Shown here one piece after another: positions 1 to 7,286 of a stretch of DNA of 30,670 nt. A program made the position numbers and the translations under genes. Origin of the DNA: JAZLIT01 sp045617525. Lineage in GTDB: Bacteria > Bacillota > Bacilli > Bacillales_A > Planococcaceae. The stretch spans positions 1-30,670 of the forward strand of contig JAZLIT010000122.1 in assembly GCA_045617525.1 (NCBI GenBank), written 5' to 3'. The stretch's first letter is position 1; each line of letters starts with the position of its first letter. Below the pieces are notes generated by a model. It was not told where the DNA came from and did not search any database. It saw nothing but the letters and a program-made list of their open reading frames with translations.

Positions 1-210
1 GCTTATGTATCGCTAGATTTGGTAGATCCGTCATCAGCTTCACCAAGTATTGATAAAAATCAATGCCGTTCGCTTTCGCCGTTTCCGCTAAACTTAAGCA
101 TATTGCATTGGCTTTAGCTCCTGCTTCACTTACAGAGAAAAACCAGTTCTTGCGACCAATTACATTTGGACGTATCGCATTTTTTCTTGGTGGTTTCAGA
201 TAAGGATACG
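1..210 (-). mobile_element. IS66-family transposase, C-terminal fragment
   Basis: The minus strand is open from about 210 down to the left edge and reads AIRPNVIGRKNWFFS, then SEAGAKANAICLSLAETAKA, then GIDFYQYLVKLMTDLP. These are the conserved C-terminal blocks of IS66 transposases (the family motif is AIRPxVIGRKNW followed by GAxAxAxxxSLxETAKxNG). The residues before AIRPN (YPYLKPPRKN) fit the family poorly, so the fragment is probably joined to foreign or decayed DNA there. No start codon or upstream catalytic domain is seen. The extreme C-terminus runs off the window. An inactive relic is inferred. Confidence 0.8.
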
Positions 211-287
211 TACTTACACAGTAAAGAGGCTGCCTAATACATACACACACGTCATTTATTTTAATTCACATGTAATCACTTCGCTTG

Positions 288-1385
288 TTAGGCCTTTACT
301 TCCGTATAAGGTAATGCTAATTCTATTATTTTCTCTTTATGATCGATTAAATCGATGGGTTGTTCAAATTCGATAACTGTACGATCTTTATCGTTATTAT
401 CATCGTTTAACATGATATAATTTCGTCCCTCAGTAAAATAAACTCGAATTATCCATTTGCGAATACTGTTATCGAGTAAGATATTGAAGTAACTTTTGTT
501 ATCTCGATAATATACTCGACTCGGGGAAATGGTATCTTTTAATATTACTTTTACTATCGAATACGATTCCAATTCTTCCAATGTAGTAACGATTCCATCA
601 TCTTCAAGTTCAATTTTTTCGGTTATTTCTTGCGTTTCAGATTCTAAATTGACTTGTACTTTATTGTCTCCAGTCGATTTAAGTGCAGCATTCAATTTGT
701 CATTAACTTTTTCATTTACAATTTGCTTGAGACCTTTTGAAATAATTGGCGTAAACTTTTCTAATGTAGTTTTCGTCTTAACACCATCGTAAATCTGTTG
801 TACTAAGAACTTTACAAATTCTTCATCAGGTGTTTCGAATTGCTTTGTTAAATAACTTTTAAGTGCGTTGAGATATTTTAAATCGGATGCGTTACTTGAA
901 ATGTTCTCTAAATCAAAAGACTCTTTTCTAAATTTAGCAATTTCATTTATATGATTATCGCGTAGTTCTAAAATGTTAAAAATGAAGAATGGTGTTGTAT
1001 CCATTTTATTGGGTTCTTCTAAATCAGTGAAGAATTTGTATTCAATACCGTTTGTTAAAATACTGAATTTAGCTGTTGTTGTACCGAAATATCGGAATAA
1101 TTGCGAATCGTGCCTTGTAAGCTGTTCATTTACACTTTTGCATTCGATTAAAATAACAGGTAAACCATCTTTTAAGATAGCATAGTCAACTTTTTCGCCC
1201 TTTTTAATACCTACGTCGGCTGTGAATTCCGGAGTAAACTCAAGTGGATTGAATATGTCATATCCTAAAATTTGAAAGAACGGCATAACGATTGCTGTTT
1301 TTGTTCCCTCTTCTGATGCAATCGAATCTTTTAAACTTCTTACACGAGATGCTAGCCCTTTTAATTGCTCAATAAACTTCTCCAT
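288..1385 (-). CDS. HsdR_N-domain nuclease (type I restriction-like, stand-alone)
   Basis: A 365-residue protein. The N-terminal 150 residues resemble the type I restriction enzyme HsdR N-terminal nuclease fold. An EEGTKTAIVMPFFQILGYD block (about 25-43) is followed by D67 (KVDYAI) and E81-C82-K83 (LIECK), the D-x(n)-E-x-K signature of PD-(D/E)XK nucleases. No helicase motor domain is present. The C-terminal third is a beta-rich domain of unknown role, and the layout resembles COG4748-type proteins. The ATG at 1385 is chosen over the one 8 codons upstream because AGGGGGA (1392-1398) lies at the right distance. It follows a broken XRE regulator by 20 bp, which suggests a former regulator-nuclease operon. 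A defence role is inferred; no methyltransferase or specificity subunit is nearby. Confidence 0.72.
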   Translation of the reverse strand: MEKFIEQLKGLASRVRSLKDSIASEEGTKTAIVMPFFQILGYDIFNPLEFTPEFTADVGIKKGEKVDYAILKDGLPVILIECKSVNEQLTRHDSQLFRYFGTTTAKFSILTNGIEYKFFTDLEEPNKMDTTPFFIFNILELRDNHINEIAKFRKESFDLENISSNASDLKYLNALKSYLTKQFETPDEEFVKFLVQQIYDGVKTKTTLEKFTPIISKGLKQIVNEKVNDKLNAALKSTGDNKVQVNLESETQEITEKIELEDDGIVTTLEELESYSIVKVILKDTISPSRVYYRDNKSYFNILLDNSIRKWIIRVYFTEGRNYIMLNDDNNDKDRTVIEFEQPIDLIDHKEKIIELALPYTEVKA

Positions 1386-1405
1386 ACCAATTCCCCCTAT
1401 AAAAT

Positions 1406-1760
1406 TCACCTATTTTTGATATTTATTTGGTTCTTATTGACCCGCTGTGCTTGTTTAAAAATATGTTCCATGAATTCGATTAAGAGATTCTTTCCCTTCA
1501 TCACTCATCTGTTCTCCATCAAAAAACTAGTCCGTTGCTCTGTTCTAAATCTTCTTTAAAGGATTAGGTGTTTGGCAATGTCACGTTCGGCTTTGAAATT
1601 TTTGTTTGGGATATTAGTGACTTGATCTGGGAAATTAGACTTTCCTAATAAATAGATTTTATATAATCGGCACTTGGTTCAGTGTAACCGCGTTCCCAAT
1701 TAGAAATCACCTTTGGGGAAACAGAATTTGTCTATGTTCTTTTATACGCGCGCAAATCAT
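1406..1760 (-). pseudogene. XRE-family HTH regulator, frameshifted relic
   Basis: The minus strand starts with a good site (GGGAGGT, 1768-1774) and ATG at 1760, reading MICARIKEHR, a typical XRE helix 1. After an apparent deletion of about a dozen codons and a frame change it continues as SPKVISNWERGYTEPSADYI, the recognition helix and following turn of HTH_3 proteins. Later frames give KEDLEQSNGLVF, DGEQMSDEGKES and finally MEHIFKQAQRVNKN, a C-terminus common in phage-type XRE regulators. At least three frame changes are needed to join these pieces. The reading ends 20 bp before the nuclease gene, so it was probably its regulator. Confidence 0.75.
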
Positions 1761-1774
1761 TGATTATACCTCCC

Positions 1775-2014
1775 TTAGAATAGGTTGTTAGATCTTCCGC
1801 CTTTGGAAAAAATTATATAGTGCATCTCGATAAGTGGTGCTATTTTATTTTCCCTGCAGTTAGCATTTGGTGATGCTAAATCAACCCACCGAATATCAAT
1901 AATTATCATCACAAAGAATACGTTCATAACCATGATCACGAAAACAGCACTTCTAAGTAGGCGGGGAAATTGATTATGAATTTCAGGAAACAGAAAGGGC
2001 GAAACTGAGTCACA
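1775..2014 (+). other. Non-coding or decayed DNA; possible toxin-tail relic
   Basis: No intact gene is supported. The + frame from 1901 to the TGA at 2006-2008 reads histidine-rich HHKEYVHNHDHEN, then STSK, a single in-frame TAG (plausibly a former CAG), then AGKLIMNFRKQKGRN. A different + frame just upstream reads AFGDAKSTHRI. This could be the tail of a polymorphic-toxin or similar exported protein, because it stops 6 bp before a small orphan gene. The reading is weak, and a minus-strand open frame over the same DNA has no ribosome binding site. Confidence 0.25.
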
Positions 2015-2242
2015 ATGAATATTCATTTAAAACAAAACCCTAAAGATAAAATTCATTATTCTATAGTTAATCAGGATTATACATTTACAGATCTTCATGA
2101 ACTCAAGAAGTACTATCCAACAATTGAATATGAATCAATCATTGATCAATATCATTTAAATAGTATTCGTGTCCTCAATTTCTATGGCAAAGAAATTGAT
2201 AGGTACGAATTGGAAGTGGATAAAGTCTATACGCATGAATAG
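2015..2242 (+). CDS. Small hypothetical protein (possible orphan immunity protein)
   Basis: A 75-residue acidic, soluble protein rich in Tyr, Ile, Asp and Glu, with no signal peptide, membrane segment or motif I recognise. The only purine-rich site is AAAGGG about 14 bases or more upstream, too far to be strong. The ATG lies 6 bp after the stop of a decayed upstream frame, so translation may once have been coupled to that gene. Position and size resemble the immunity gene after a polymorphic toxin, but nothing in the sequence proves this. It is followed 15 bp later by a broken gene. Codon use is AT-rich like the surrounding accessory strip. Confidence 0.4.
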   Translation: MNIHLKQNPKDKIHYSIVNQDYTFTDLHELKKYYPTIEYESIIDQYHLNSIRVLNFYGKEIDRYELEVDKVYTHE

Positions 2243-2257
2243 AGTTCTGATGATGTA

Positions 2258-2619
2258 TTGCCGATATCGTTTAACTATTCAAGCATAAATGATGAGAAGC
2301 AAAGGCTTCTTGTAGCTATAAGCAAGGCAACCCGAATGGAAGATACGAAGCTTGTATATGAGGAGATGGTTATTAAGGATATACCATATACAATTGAGTA
2401 CAGTTTAAACAAGACTTTCTTTGGGGGTTTTCATATCAACAAGATGTTAACGGACTTACTTACACGGTGAGCTTTACAAAAGGGGAAGAGGTAGTTAGTG
2501 AGTACGAAGGCCGCTAAGCAACCGGTATTAAGACATCATTGTCTGAAGAGGATGTTAAAGTCTTAATCGACGATATAAATATACATGAATTGGTTATTAA
2601 TACTTTAGAATCCATCTAA
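2258..2619 (+). pseudogene. Hypothetical protein gene broken by one frameshift and one stop
   Basis: The first frame runs from a TTG at 2258 (open back to a TAG at 2240, with no better start) through KLVYEEMVIKDIPYTIEYSL to a stop at 2468-2470. Shifting frame at the homopolymer GGGGGTTTT (2423-2431) restores a natural reading, FSYQQDVNGLTYTVSFTKGE then EVVSEYEGR. It meets a TAA at 2515-2517 and continues in the same frame as GIKTSLSEEDVKVLIDDINI to a TAA at 2617-2619. The restored product would be about 120 residues with alternating beta-type segments and an acidic helical tail. The family is not recognised. The 5' end may also be missing. Confidence 0.6.
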
Positions 2620-2725
2620 TCCTTATCTTGGGTTAACTTAATTCTCAGATAGGAGGAAGGCTAGTGCTAAAATAGTGGACGCATTTCCATGGATCTGCGC
2701 CTATTCAGTAGATGTGCAGCTTTTG

Positions 2726-2775
2726 CCCTTTTCCATTTATTCGTCTATTAAACGAATAAATGGAAATGGGTTTTT
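2726..2775 (+). terminator. Long hairpin with T-tract
   Basis: CCCTTTTCCATTTATTCG (2726-2743) pairs with CGAATAAATGGAAATGGG (2753-2770) over 18 positions with one mismatch. The loop is 9 nt and TTTTT follows. It has the form of an intrinsic terminator, but the nearest upstream reading frame (broken gene ending 2619) is 100 bp away. It could also be a transposon relic. Confidence 0.6.
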
Positions 2776-2900
2776 CGTGTAGAAAAAAACTATTATTAAT
2801 GGTTTGAAAATGGAATAGAAGGGTAAAATTTAATTAGTAAGTGATCTTGTCATTTTTGCTTTACCTCCTATTTTTCTACCTCAGACTCTTGAGGTGATTT

Positions 2901-2929
2901 AGCAACGTATAACACGTTGCTCTTTTTTT
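2901..2929 (+). terminator. Intrinsic terminator
   Basis: AGCAACGT (2901-2908) pairs perfectly with ACGTTGCT (2914-2921) across a 5-nt loop, followed by C and seven T. A second small hairpin (ACCTCA/TGAGGT) lies just upstream at about 2878-2895. No coding gene precedes it directly, so the transcript it ends is unknown. Confidence 0.6.
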
Positions 2930-3100
2930 CGTTTATAATCTACTCTTGAAAAGACAAAGAAATCACTTTATTTAGATAATAATTAATCGTAAAGGTAATT
3001 TCTGTAATAACAATAAAAAGTCGTGGTACAATTATTAATATATAATTTAAAAAAACGAAAAAATCATTGTAGGAATTATTTTTTTTGGATGTAAAGAAAG

Positions 3101-3129
3101 TTTCTTGGGATAATTGTATCTATTATACT
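3101..3129 (+). promoter_or_regulatory. Possible sigma-A promoter of the fapA-like/glpQ pair
   Basis: TTTCTT (3101-3106), a 17-bp gap and TATACT (3124-3129) form a weak sigma-A-like arrangement. The -10 lies inside the perfect 12-bp palindrome TATACTAGTATA (3124-3135), which could be an operator. A second AT-rich -10-like TATAAT sits at 3144-3149 without a good -35. Confidence 0.3.
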
Positions 3130-3250
3130 AGTATAAAATATGGTATAATTTCAAGAAAAGTCAGAAATTTATAATGCAATTATTTATGATAAAACTCTCT
3201 CAACAAATGGGGATAAATTGTATATACTATTAGATACAGGTGGTGACAGC

Positions 3251-4822
3251 GTGAATATTTTTGAAAATGAGTATTTTGAAATAAGTGTTAATAATGATAA
3301 AGTATATATTCGTATAAAAAAAATCGGATTTCAATTAAAGGAATTCGATCTAATTTTGCGTGCATTTCCGCGCATAAAGCTGACGAATTTTGCGGTCTTA
3401 AAAAGTATCTTAACTAAGGAATCTACTTCACCGATCGAATTTGGGAATTGGCTTCCGAGTGTTACGTTAGAAATTTCCAAGGATAATATGCAAGCTTCGG
3501 TTTTTATTTATGAATCAGTCGATTATATTCGTGATAATAAGGAATTGATTTCAAATGATATTTTTAATTTACTAGCTAAACATAATATTAAATATGGCAT
3601 TTTGCCAATTAATTTAGATATAGCCGCGCCAGGGAAAGCGATTAAGATTGCACAGGGAACGCCTCCAAAACGCGGTGATGATGCAGTAATTACATACTTA
3701 GAGTTACCTGAACGGAAGCCATCTATCGGTGAGGATGGGAAAGCAGATTATTTTGATATGAACTTTATTTTCGAAATTAAAGAGGGTATGTGGCTAGGTG
3801 AGAAGATACCTCCAACTTCGGGAATTCCAGGTACATGTATAGACGGTTCATTAATTATTCCGCAGCCAGGTCATGATGCTAGTTTAAAATATGATCGTCA
3901 ATCTGCTTATGAAGTCCAAGAGGGCACGAAGACAGTCCTAAGATCACGCATTAATGGAGTTTTAGAGCATGTTAAAGGGTTAATCTCAGTTAATAAACAT
4001 TTACCGATAAATGGTGATGTAGGACTCGAAACTGGAAATATTAATTTTGATGGTTCAGTGAGTGTAAAGGGAACAGTATTAAATGGATATTCAATTGTTG
4101 CAAAAGGTGATATTTCGATTGAAGCTCCAGATGGTGTTTCCGGTGCAAAGTTAATAAAATCGGTGGATGGTGACGTATTTATACGTGGTGGTATTTTTGG
4201 ATTAGGGGAGACGCAGGTGGAAGCTGGCGGGAATATTTTTGTGAAGCACGTTAATGAGGCAAATTTAAAAGCAAGCGGGGACATAACAATTGGGTTCTAT
4301 TCACGAGGCTCAAATCTTAATGCTAGTTCTATTAGCTTGGATAAAATTAGGGGTAAATTAATTGGCGGAACAGCAATTGCTCGTAAGTCAATTACTGTTG
4401 CGATTGTAGGTAATTATTTAGAGCGACGTACGGAATTAATAATTAATAGTTTAAATAAACAAGATTCGATGCTATTGATTCAAGAAAGAGCCTCTTCAAT
4501 GAAGAAAATTCAAGACGAATCTTATGAGATTGAATCAACTGTAACTCGTTTTATGGGATTAGAGCACACACTTAATCAGAATCAATTAGCTGCTTATGAA
4601 CAGGCAAAACAAGTTCTGAATCGAAATAAGGACATCGCGGAATCACTTGACCGCGAAATTAAGCAAATGATGGCTGATTTACGTAATGCAGGTAATGAAG
4701 AGGTCTATGTTACAAAAGAAGCTTACCCAGGTACGTACATTCAAATCGGTAAAAAGTCATCTATCTTAAATAAATTAACTAATGGCCGATTTAAGATTGA
4801 ACTTGGAGAGCTAAATGTATAA
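3251..4822 (+). CDS. FapA/DUF342 family protein
   Basis: A 523-residue protein of the FapA (flagellar assembly protein A, DUF342) family. The family pattern is an N-terminal alpha/beta region, a central right-handed beta-helix made of short Gly- and Asp-rich turns, and a C-terminal coiled coil. The middle here shows the repeated rungs (GDVGLETGNINFDGSVSVKG, AKGDISIEAPDG, GDVFIRGGIFGLGETQVEAG). Residues about 400-495 are Gln/Glu/Lys-rich and helical. The GTG at 3251 is preferred over a TTG 33 bp upstream because AGGTGG lies about 7 bp before it. It overlaps the next gene by one base (TAATG). The role of DUF342 proteins outside flagellar assembly is unclear, and no flagellar gene is nearby. Confidence 0.8.
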   Translation: MNIFENEYFEISVNNDKVYIRIKKIGFQLKEFDLILRAFPRIKLTNFAVLKSILTKESTSPIEFGNWLPSVTLEISKDNMQASVFIYESVDYIRDNKELISNDIFNLLAKHNIKYGILPINLDIAAPGKAIKIAQGTPPKRGDDAVITYLELPERKPSIGEDGKADYFDMNFIFEIKEGMWLGEKIPPTSGIPGTCIDGSLIIPQPGHDASLKYDRQSAYEVQEGTKTVLRSRINGVLEHVKGLISVNKHLPINGDVGLETGNINFDGSVSVKGTVLNGYSIVAKGDISIEAPDGVSGAKLIKSVDGDVFIRGGIFGLGETQVEAGGNIFVKHVNEANLKASGDITIGFYSRGSNLNASSISLDKIRGKLIGGTAIARKSITVAIVGNYLERRTELIINSLNKQDSMLLIQERASSMKKIQDESYEIESTVTRFMGLEHTLNQNQLAAYEQAKQVLNRNKDIAESLDREIKQMMADLRNAGNEEVYVTKEAYPGTYIQIGKKSSILNKLTNGRFKIELGELNV

Positions 4823-5544
4823 TGATAAATGAAGTGAAGATTTTTGCTCATCGTGGTGCCTCAGGAGAAGCCTTTGAAAATAGCTTTAAAGCATTTAATA
4901 AAGCAGTAGAGCAAAAGGCTGATGGTATTGAAATTGATATTCAGTGTTCAAAGGATGGTCAATTATTCGTTTTTCATGATCTTAATTTATTACGCCTTGT
5001 TGGTATTAATCGATTTTTCTATGATTGTACGTATGAGGAACTTAAAAATTTTGGGTTAGGGCGTACTTTTTTACGTAGATTTTCAAATTTAAGGATTCCA
5101 CCAATTGAGGAGTTTATGGAATGGGTACAACTAAATCCAATTTCAATAAATTTTGAGCTAAAAGAATCGCTATTAAAACAACCGGATAAGTTGATTACAT
5201 GGTTAATCGATTTAGAACTCCCACGTGGAAGTCATTTTTCTTCTTTTTATGATGAGCTTTTGCAAATTGTTAAACAAGTTCGACCTGAATTCGAAACAGC
5301 GATAATTGTGAAAAAATCATTTCATTGGGATGACTTGGAATCACTTCATCATATCGATGCAATTCATGCGAATAAAAAGTATTATAAGCAAAGGTATTTA
5401 ACGACTGCTTCGGTGGCAAATAAACCTATGCGTTTTTATGGAATAGTAGGAAATGAACTATTTTTGAAGAAGCCGCATCCAATTGTAAAAGGCTGGATTA
5501 CAGATTATCCTTTGAAATTAGCAAAGTTTCTCGGGCGTAAATAA
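4822..5544 (+). CDS. Glycerophosphodiester phosphodiesterase (YqiK-like)
   Basis: A 240-residue cytoplasmic GDPD-family enzyme that would split glycerophosphodiesters into sn-glycerol 3-phosphate and an alcohol. H10-R11-G12 with E19-N20 matches the HRGxxxxxPEN signature, except that the usual Pro is Phe (AFENS). E37-I-D39 (GIEIDIQ) and H52-D (FVFHD) supply the remaining metal and catalytic positions. The C-terminus has the expected GWITDYP block. No signal peptide is seen. Its start overlaps the stop of the upstream gene (TAATG), with GGAGAG at 4806-4811, so translation is coupled. In B. subtilis yqiK also sits beside yqzF, as here. Confidence 0.85.
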   Translation: MINEVKIFAHRGASGEAFENSFKAFNKAVEQKADGIEIDIQCSKDGQLFVFHDLNLLRLVGINRFFYDCTYEELKNFGLGRTFLRRFSNLRIPPIEEFMEWVQLNPISINFELKESLLKQPDKLITWLIDLELPRGSHFSSFYDELLQIVKQVRPEFETAIIVKKSFHWDDLESLHHIDAIHANKKYYKQRYLTTASVANKPMRFYGIVGNELFLKKPHPIVKGWITDYPLKLAKFLGRK

Positions 5545-5586
5545 AAATCGGAGATACAAGGAATCTTTCCTTGTATCTCCGATTTT
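5544..5586. terminator. Bidirectional terminator between glpQ-like gene and DUF2627 gene
   Basis: A perfect 18-bp stem: AAAATCGGAGATACAAGG (5544-5561) pairs with 5569-5586 around a 7-nt loop. An A-run on one side and a T-run on the other let it serve both convergent genes. Confidence 0.9.
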
Positions 5587-5818
5587 ATTTTTGCCAACGT
5601 GTGGATACTTTCCCTTTTTTGCGGTCGCGATGAAGTAAAAAGCCTGCGAAGAAAAAAAATCCAAATAAAAAGAACGCTAGTCCAACGATAAATTGTAACC
5701 AAATCCATGGAAAAGGTGAAATTAACACGCCAAATAACGTATCTCGCATAAATTTAATTCCTGCCGCCGCCATTAATCCTGGAATTAAAAGTACGATAAA
5801 AGCAGCCATACGAGCCAT
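5585..5818 (-). CDS. yqzF: DUF2627 small membrane protein (YqzF-like)
   Basis: A 77-residue protein with two hydrophobic segments (about 6-22 and 38-58) and a basic tail (LLHRDRKKGKVSTRWQK). It matches my recollection of B. subtilis YqzF (DUF2627): the MARM start, an IKFMRDTLFGVLISPFP loop and the HRDRKK end. Function is unknown; an integral membrane protein is inferred. The ATG at 5818 is chosen over an upstream one because AGGGGGAA lies 5-6 bp before it. It converges on the GDPD gene and shares its terminator. Confidence 0.85.
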   Translation of the reverse strand: MARMAAFIVLLIPGLMAAAGIKFMRDTLFGVLISPFPWIWLQFIVGLAFFLFGFFFFAGFLLHRDRKKGKVSTRWQK

Positions 5819-5965
5819 CTGTCTTCCCCCTAACACTATACTTATATTTTACAAGGTATACTTTTATTGTCAAGAATAGGTGGGCCAATCGGTAAGAAAA
5901 GCGGCTGTGAATTCACATAGTTGACATCAATTATAAGGTTCCTTTTATCGGTAATTTACTATTAT

Positions 5966-5980
5966 AAAATTCAGAAAATT
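5966..5980 (+). promoter_or_regulatory. CodY box upstream of bcd
   Basis: AAAATTCAGAAAATT matches the CodY consensus AATTTTCWGAAAATT at 13 of 15 positions. CodY represses catabolic genes when branched-chain amino acids and GTP are plentiful, and the B. subtilis bkd operon is a known target. The site is about 165 bp before the bcd start codon. Confidence 0.65.
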
Positions 5981-6009
5981 CTCAATAAATGAGAGTTACT
6001 TAATTTTAG

Positions 6010-6038
6010 TTGCGTGAAATCAAAATAGAAGATATTGT
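6010..6038 (+). promoter_or_regulatory. Candidate sigma-A promoter of bcd
   Basis: TTGCGT (6010-6015), a 17-bp spacer and TATTGT (6033-6038) form a weak promoter candidate downstream of the CodY box. It would give a 5' leader of about 100 nt. Confidence 0.3.
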
Positions 6039-6146
6039 AAAAATAAGAAATAAATTTTTCCTTTGTAAATGAATTTTAAACGTGAGTTAGAAAATTTTTT
6101 CTTAAGCGAGCAATTTTGTTGTTACGCAGGGGGAGGAGAGTTAACT

Positions 6147-7241
6147 TTGGAAATTTTTAAGTATATGGAGAAATATGATTATGAGCAAGTTGTCATCTGT
6201 CAGGATAAGGAATCTGGCTTAAAGGCAATTATCGCGATTCATGATACGACTCTTGGCCCTGCCTTGGGTGGGTGCCGTATGTGGACCTATGCATCGGAAG
6301 AAGAGGCAATAGAGGATGCATTACGTCTTGCACGTGGGATGACATATAAAAACGCAGCAGCAGGTTTAAATTTAGGTGGCGGTAAAACGGTTATAATTGG
6401 TGATCCATTTAAAGATAAAAATGAAGAAATGTTTCGTGCGTTAGGGCGATTTATTCAAGGTTTAAATGGCCGTTACATTACAGCTGAGGATGTTGGCACT
6501 ACGGTAACAGATATGGATTTAATCCATGAGGAAACAAATTATGTAACGGGGATTTCTCCGGCATTCGGTTCTTCTGGTAATCCATCTCCGGTAACAGCAT
6601 ATGGTGTGTATTTAGGTATCAAGGCATCTGCACTAGAGGCATATGGAAGCGATGAGCTAAAAGGAAAGAAAATTTCCGTGCAGGGTCTTGGGAATGTCGC
6701 ATATACTTTATGCGAGTATTTACATAAAGATGGTGCAGAGTTAATTGTCACGGATATTAATGAAAAAGCGGTCAAACGTGTTGTTGAAGCATTTGGGGCT
6801 ACTCCAGTGGCACCGAGTGAGATTTATGCGCAAGATGTAGATATTTTTGCTCCATGTGCGCTAGGTGCCATTATTAACGACGCAACAATTTCGCAATTAA
6901 AAGCAAAAATCGTTGCTGGCTCTGCGAACAATCAGCTGGCTGAATCGCGCCATGGCCAAGAATTACATGATAAAGGTATTGTTTACGCACCGGATTATGT
7001 GATAAATGCAGGTGGGGTTATTAATGTAGCTGATGAGTTATATGGATATAATCGTGATCGTGCGTTTAAACGTGTGGAAACAATTTATGATAGCTTAACG
7101 AAGATTTATGCAATTTCAAAAGAGCAGGGTATCCCAACGTATTTAGCGGCAAATCGTTTAGCTGAGGACCGTATAAAACGTGTTTCGAAATCTCGCAGTC
7201 AATTTTTACAAAATGAAAAATCAATATTGAATGGTCGATAA
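6147..7241 (+). CDS. bcd: Leucine (branched-chain amino acid) dehydrogenase
   Basis: A 364-residue NAD-dependent dehydrogenase that oxidatively deaminates Leu, Ile and Val to 2-keto acids, feeding the Bkd complex encoded downstream. The N-terminal Glu/Leu/Phe/Val dehydrogenase domain has GPALGGCRMW and the catalytic-lysine block TYKNAAAGLNLGGGKT. The Rossmann domain starts at GKKISVQGLGNVAYTLCEYL and later has ACAPGA-like CALGAIIND and NAGGVINVADE. Length and sequence match B. subtilis Bcd closely. The TTG at 6147 is chosen because GGGGGAGGAGAG lies just before it and the product then starts LEIFKYMEKY like known Bcd. The earlier ATG at 6069 has no site and adds a low-complexity extension. 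Confidence 0.93.
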   Translation: MEIFKYMEKYDYEQVVICQDKESGLKAIIAIHDTTLGPALGGCRMWTYASEEEAIEDALRLARGMTYKNAAAGLNLGGGKTVIIGDPFKDKNEEMFRALGRFIQGLNGRYITAEDVGTTVTDMDLIHEETNYVTGISPAFGSSGNPSPVTAYGVYLGIKASALEAYGSDELKGKKISVQGLGNVAYTLCEYLHKDGAELIVTDINEKAVKRVVEAFGATPVAPSEIYAQDVDIFAPCALGAIINDATISQLKAKIVAGSANNQLAESRHGQELHDKGIVYAPDYVINAGGVINVADELYGYNRDRAFKRVETIYDSLTKIYAISKEQGIPTYLAANRLAEDRIKRVSKSRSQFLQNEKSILNGR

Positions 7242-7286
7242 AGGTAAAAAAGAAAAAGAGTGTAAGAAGTTATCTTTTGTGGCGTT

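Larger units (their letters stand above)
2620..3250. other. Gene-free stretch with two strong hairpins
   Basis: I see no convincing protein gene. A + strand GGAGGAAGG near 2650 is followed by a GTG frame that stops after three codons. On the minus strand, AGGAGGT (about 2865-2871) precedes an ATG frame of only seven codons (MTRSLTN). Two hairpins (2726-2775 and 2901-2929) and a small palindrome at 3124-3135 are listed separately. The region probably holds remnants left by insertion and deletion. Confidence 0.5.
5819..6146. other. Divergent intergenic region upstream of bcd
   Basis: It holds the yqzF upstream region and the bcd leader. Noted elements are a TTGACA at 5921-5926 without a convincing -10 at the right distance, a CodY-box match at 5966-5980, and a TTGCGT/TATTGT pair at 6010-6038. 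No sigma-54 -24/-12 element is apparent, although the B. subtilis bkd operon uses SigL, and no bkdR gene lies upstream. Confidence 0.5.

Noticed and set aside
1775..2026. An 83-codon minus frame
   Set aside because: It has no ribosome site, runs antisense to the start of the small 2015 gene, and has a low-complexity Met/Ile/Val-rich composition.
2653..2780. A short GTG frame through the 2726-2770 hairpin
   Set aside because: Most of its codons come from the perfect inverted repeat, and the Shine-Dalgarno-linked GTG stops after three codons.
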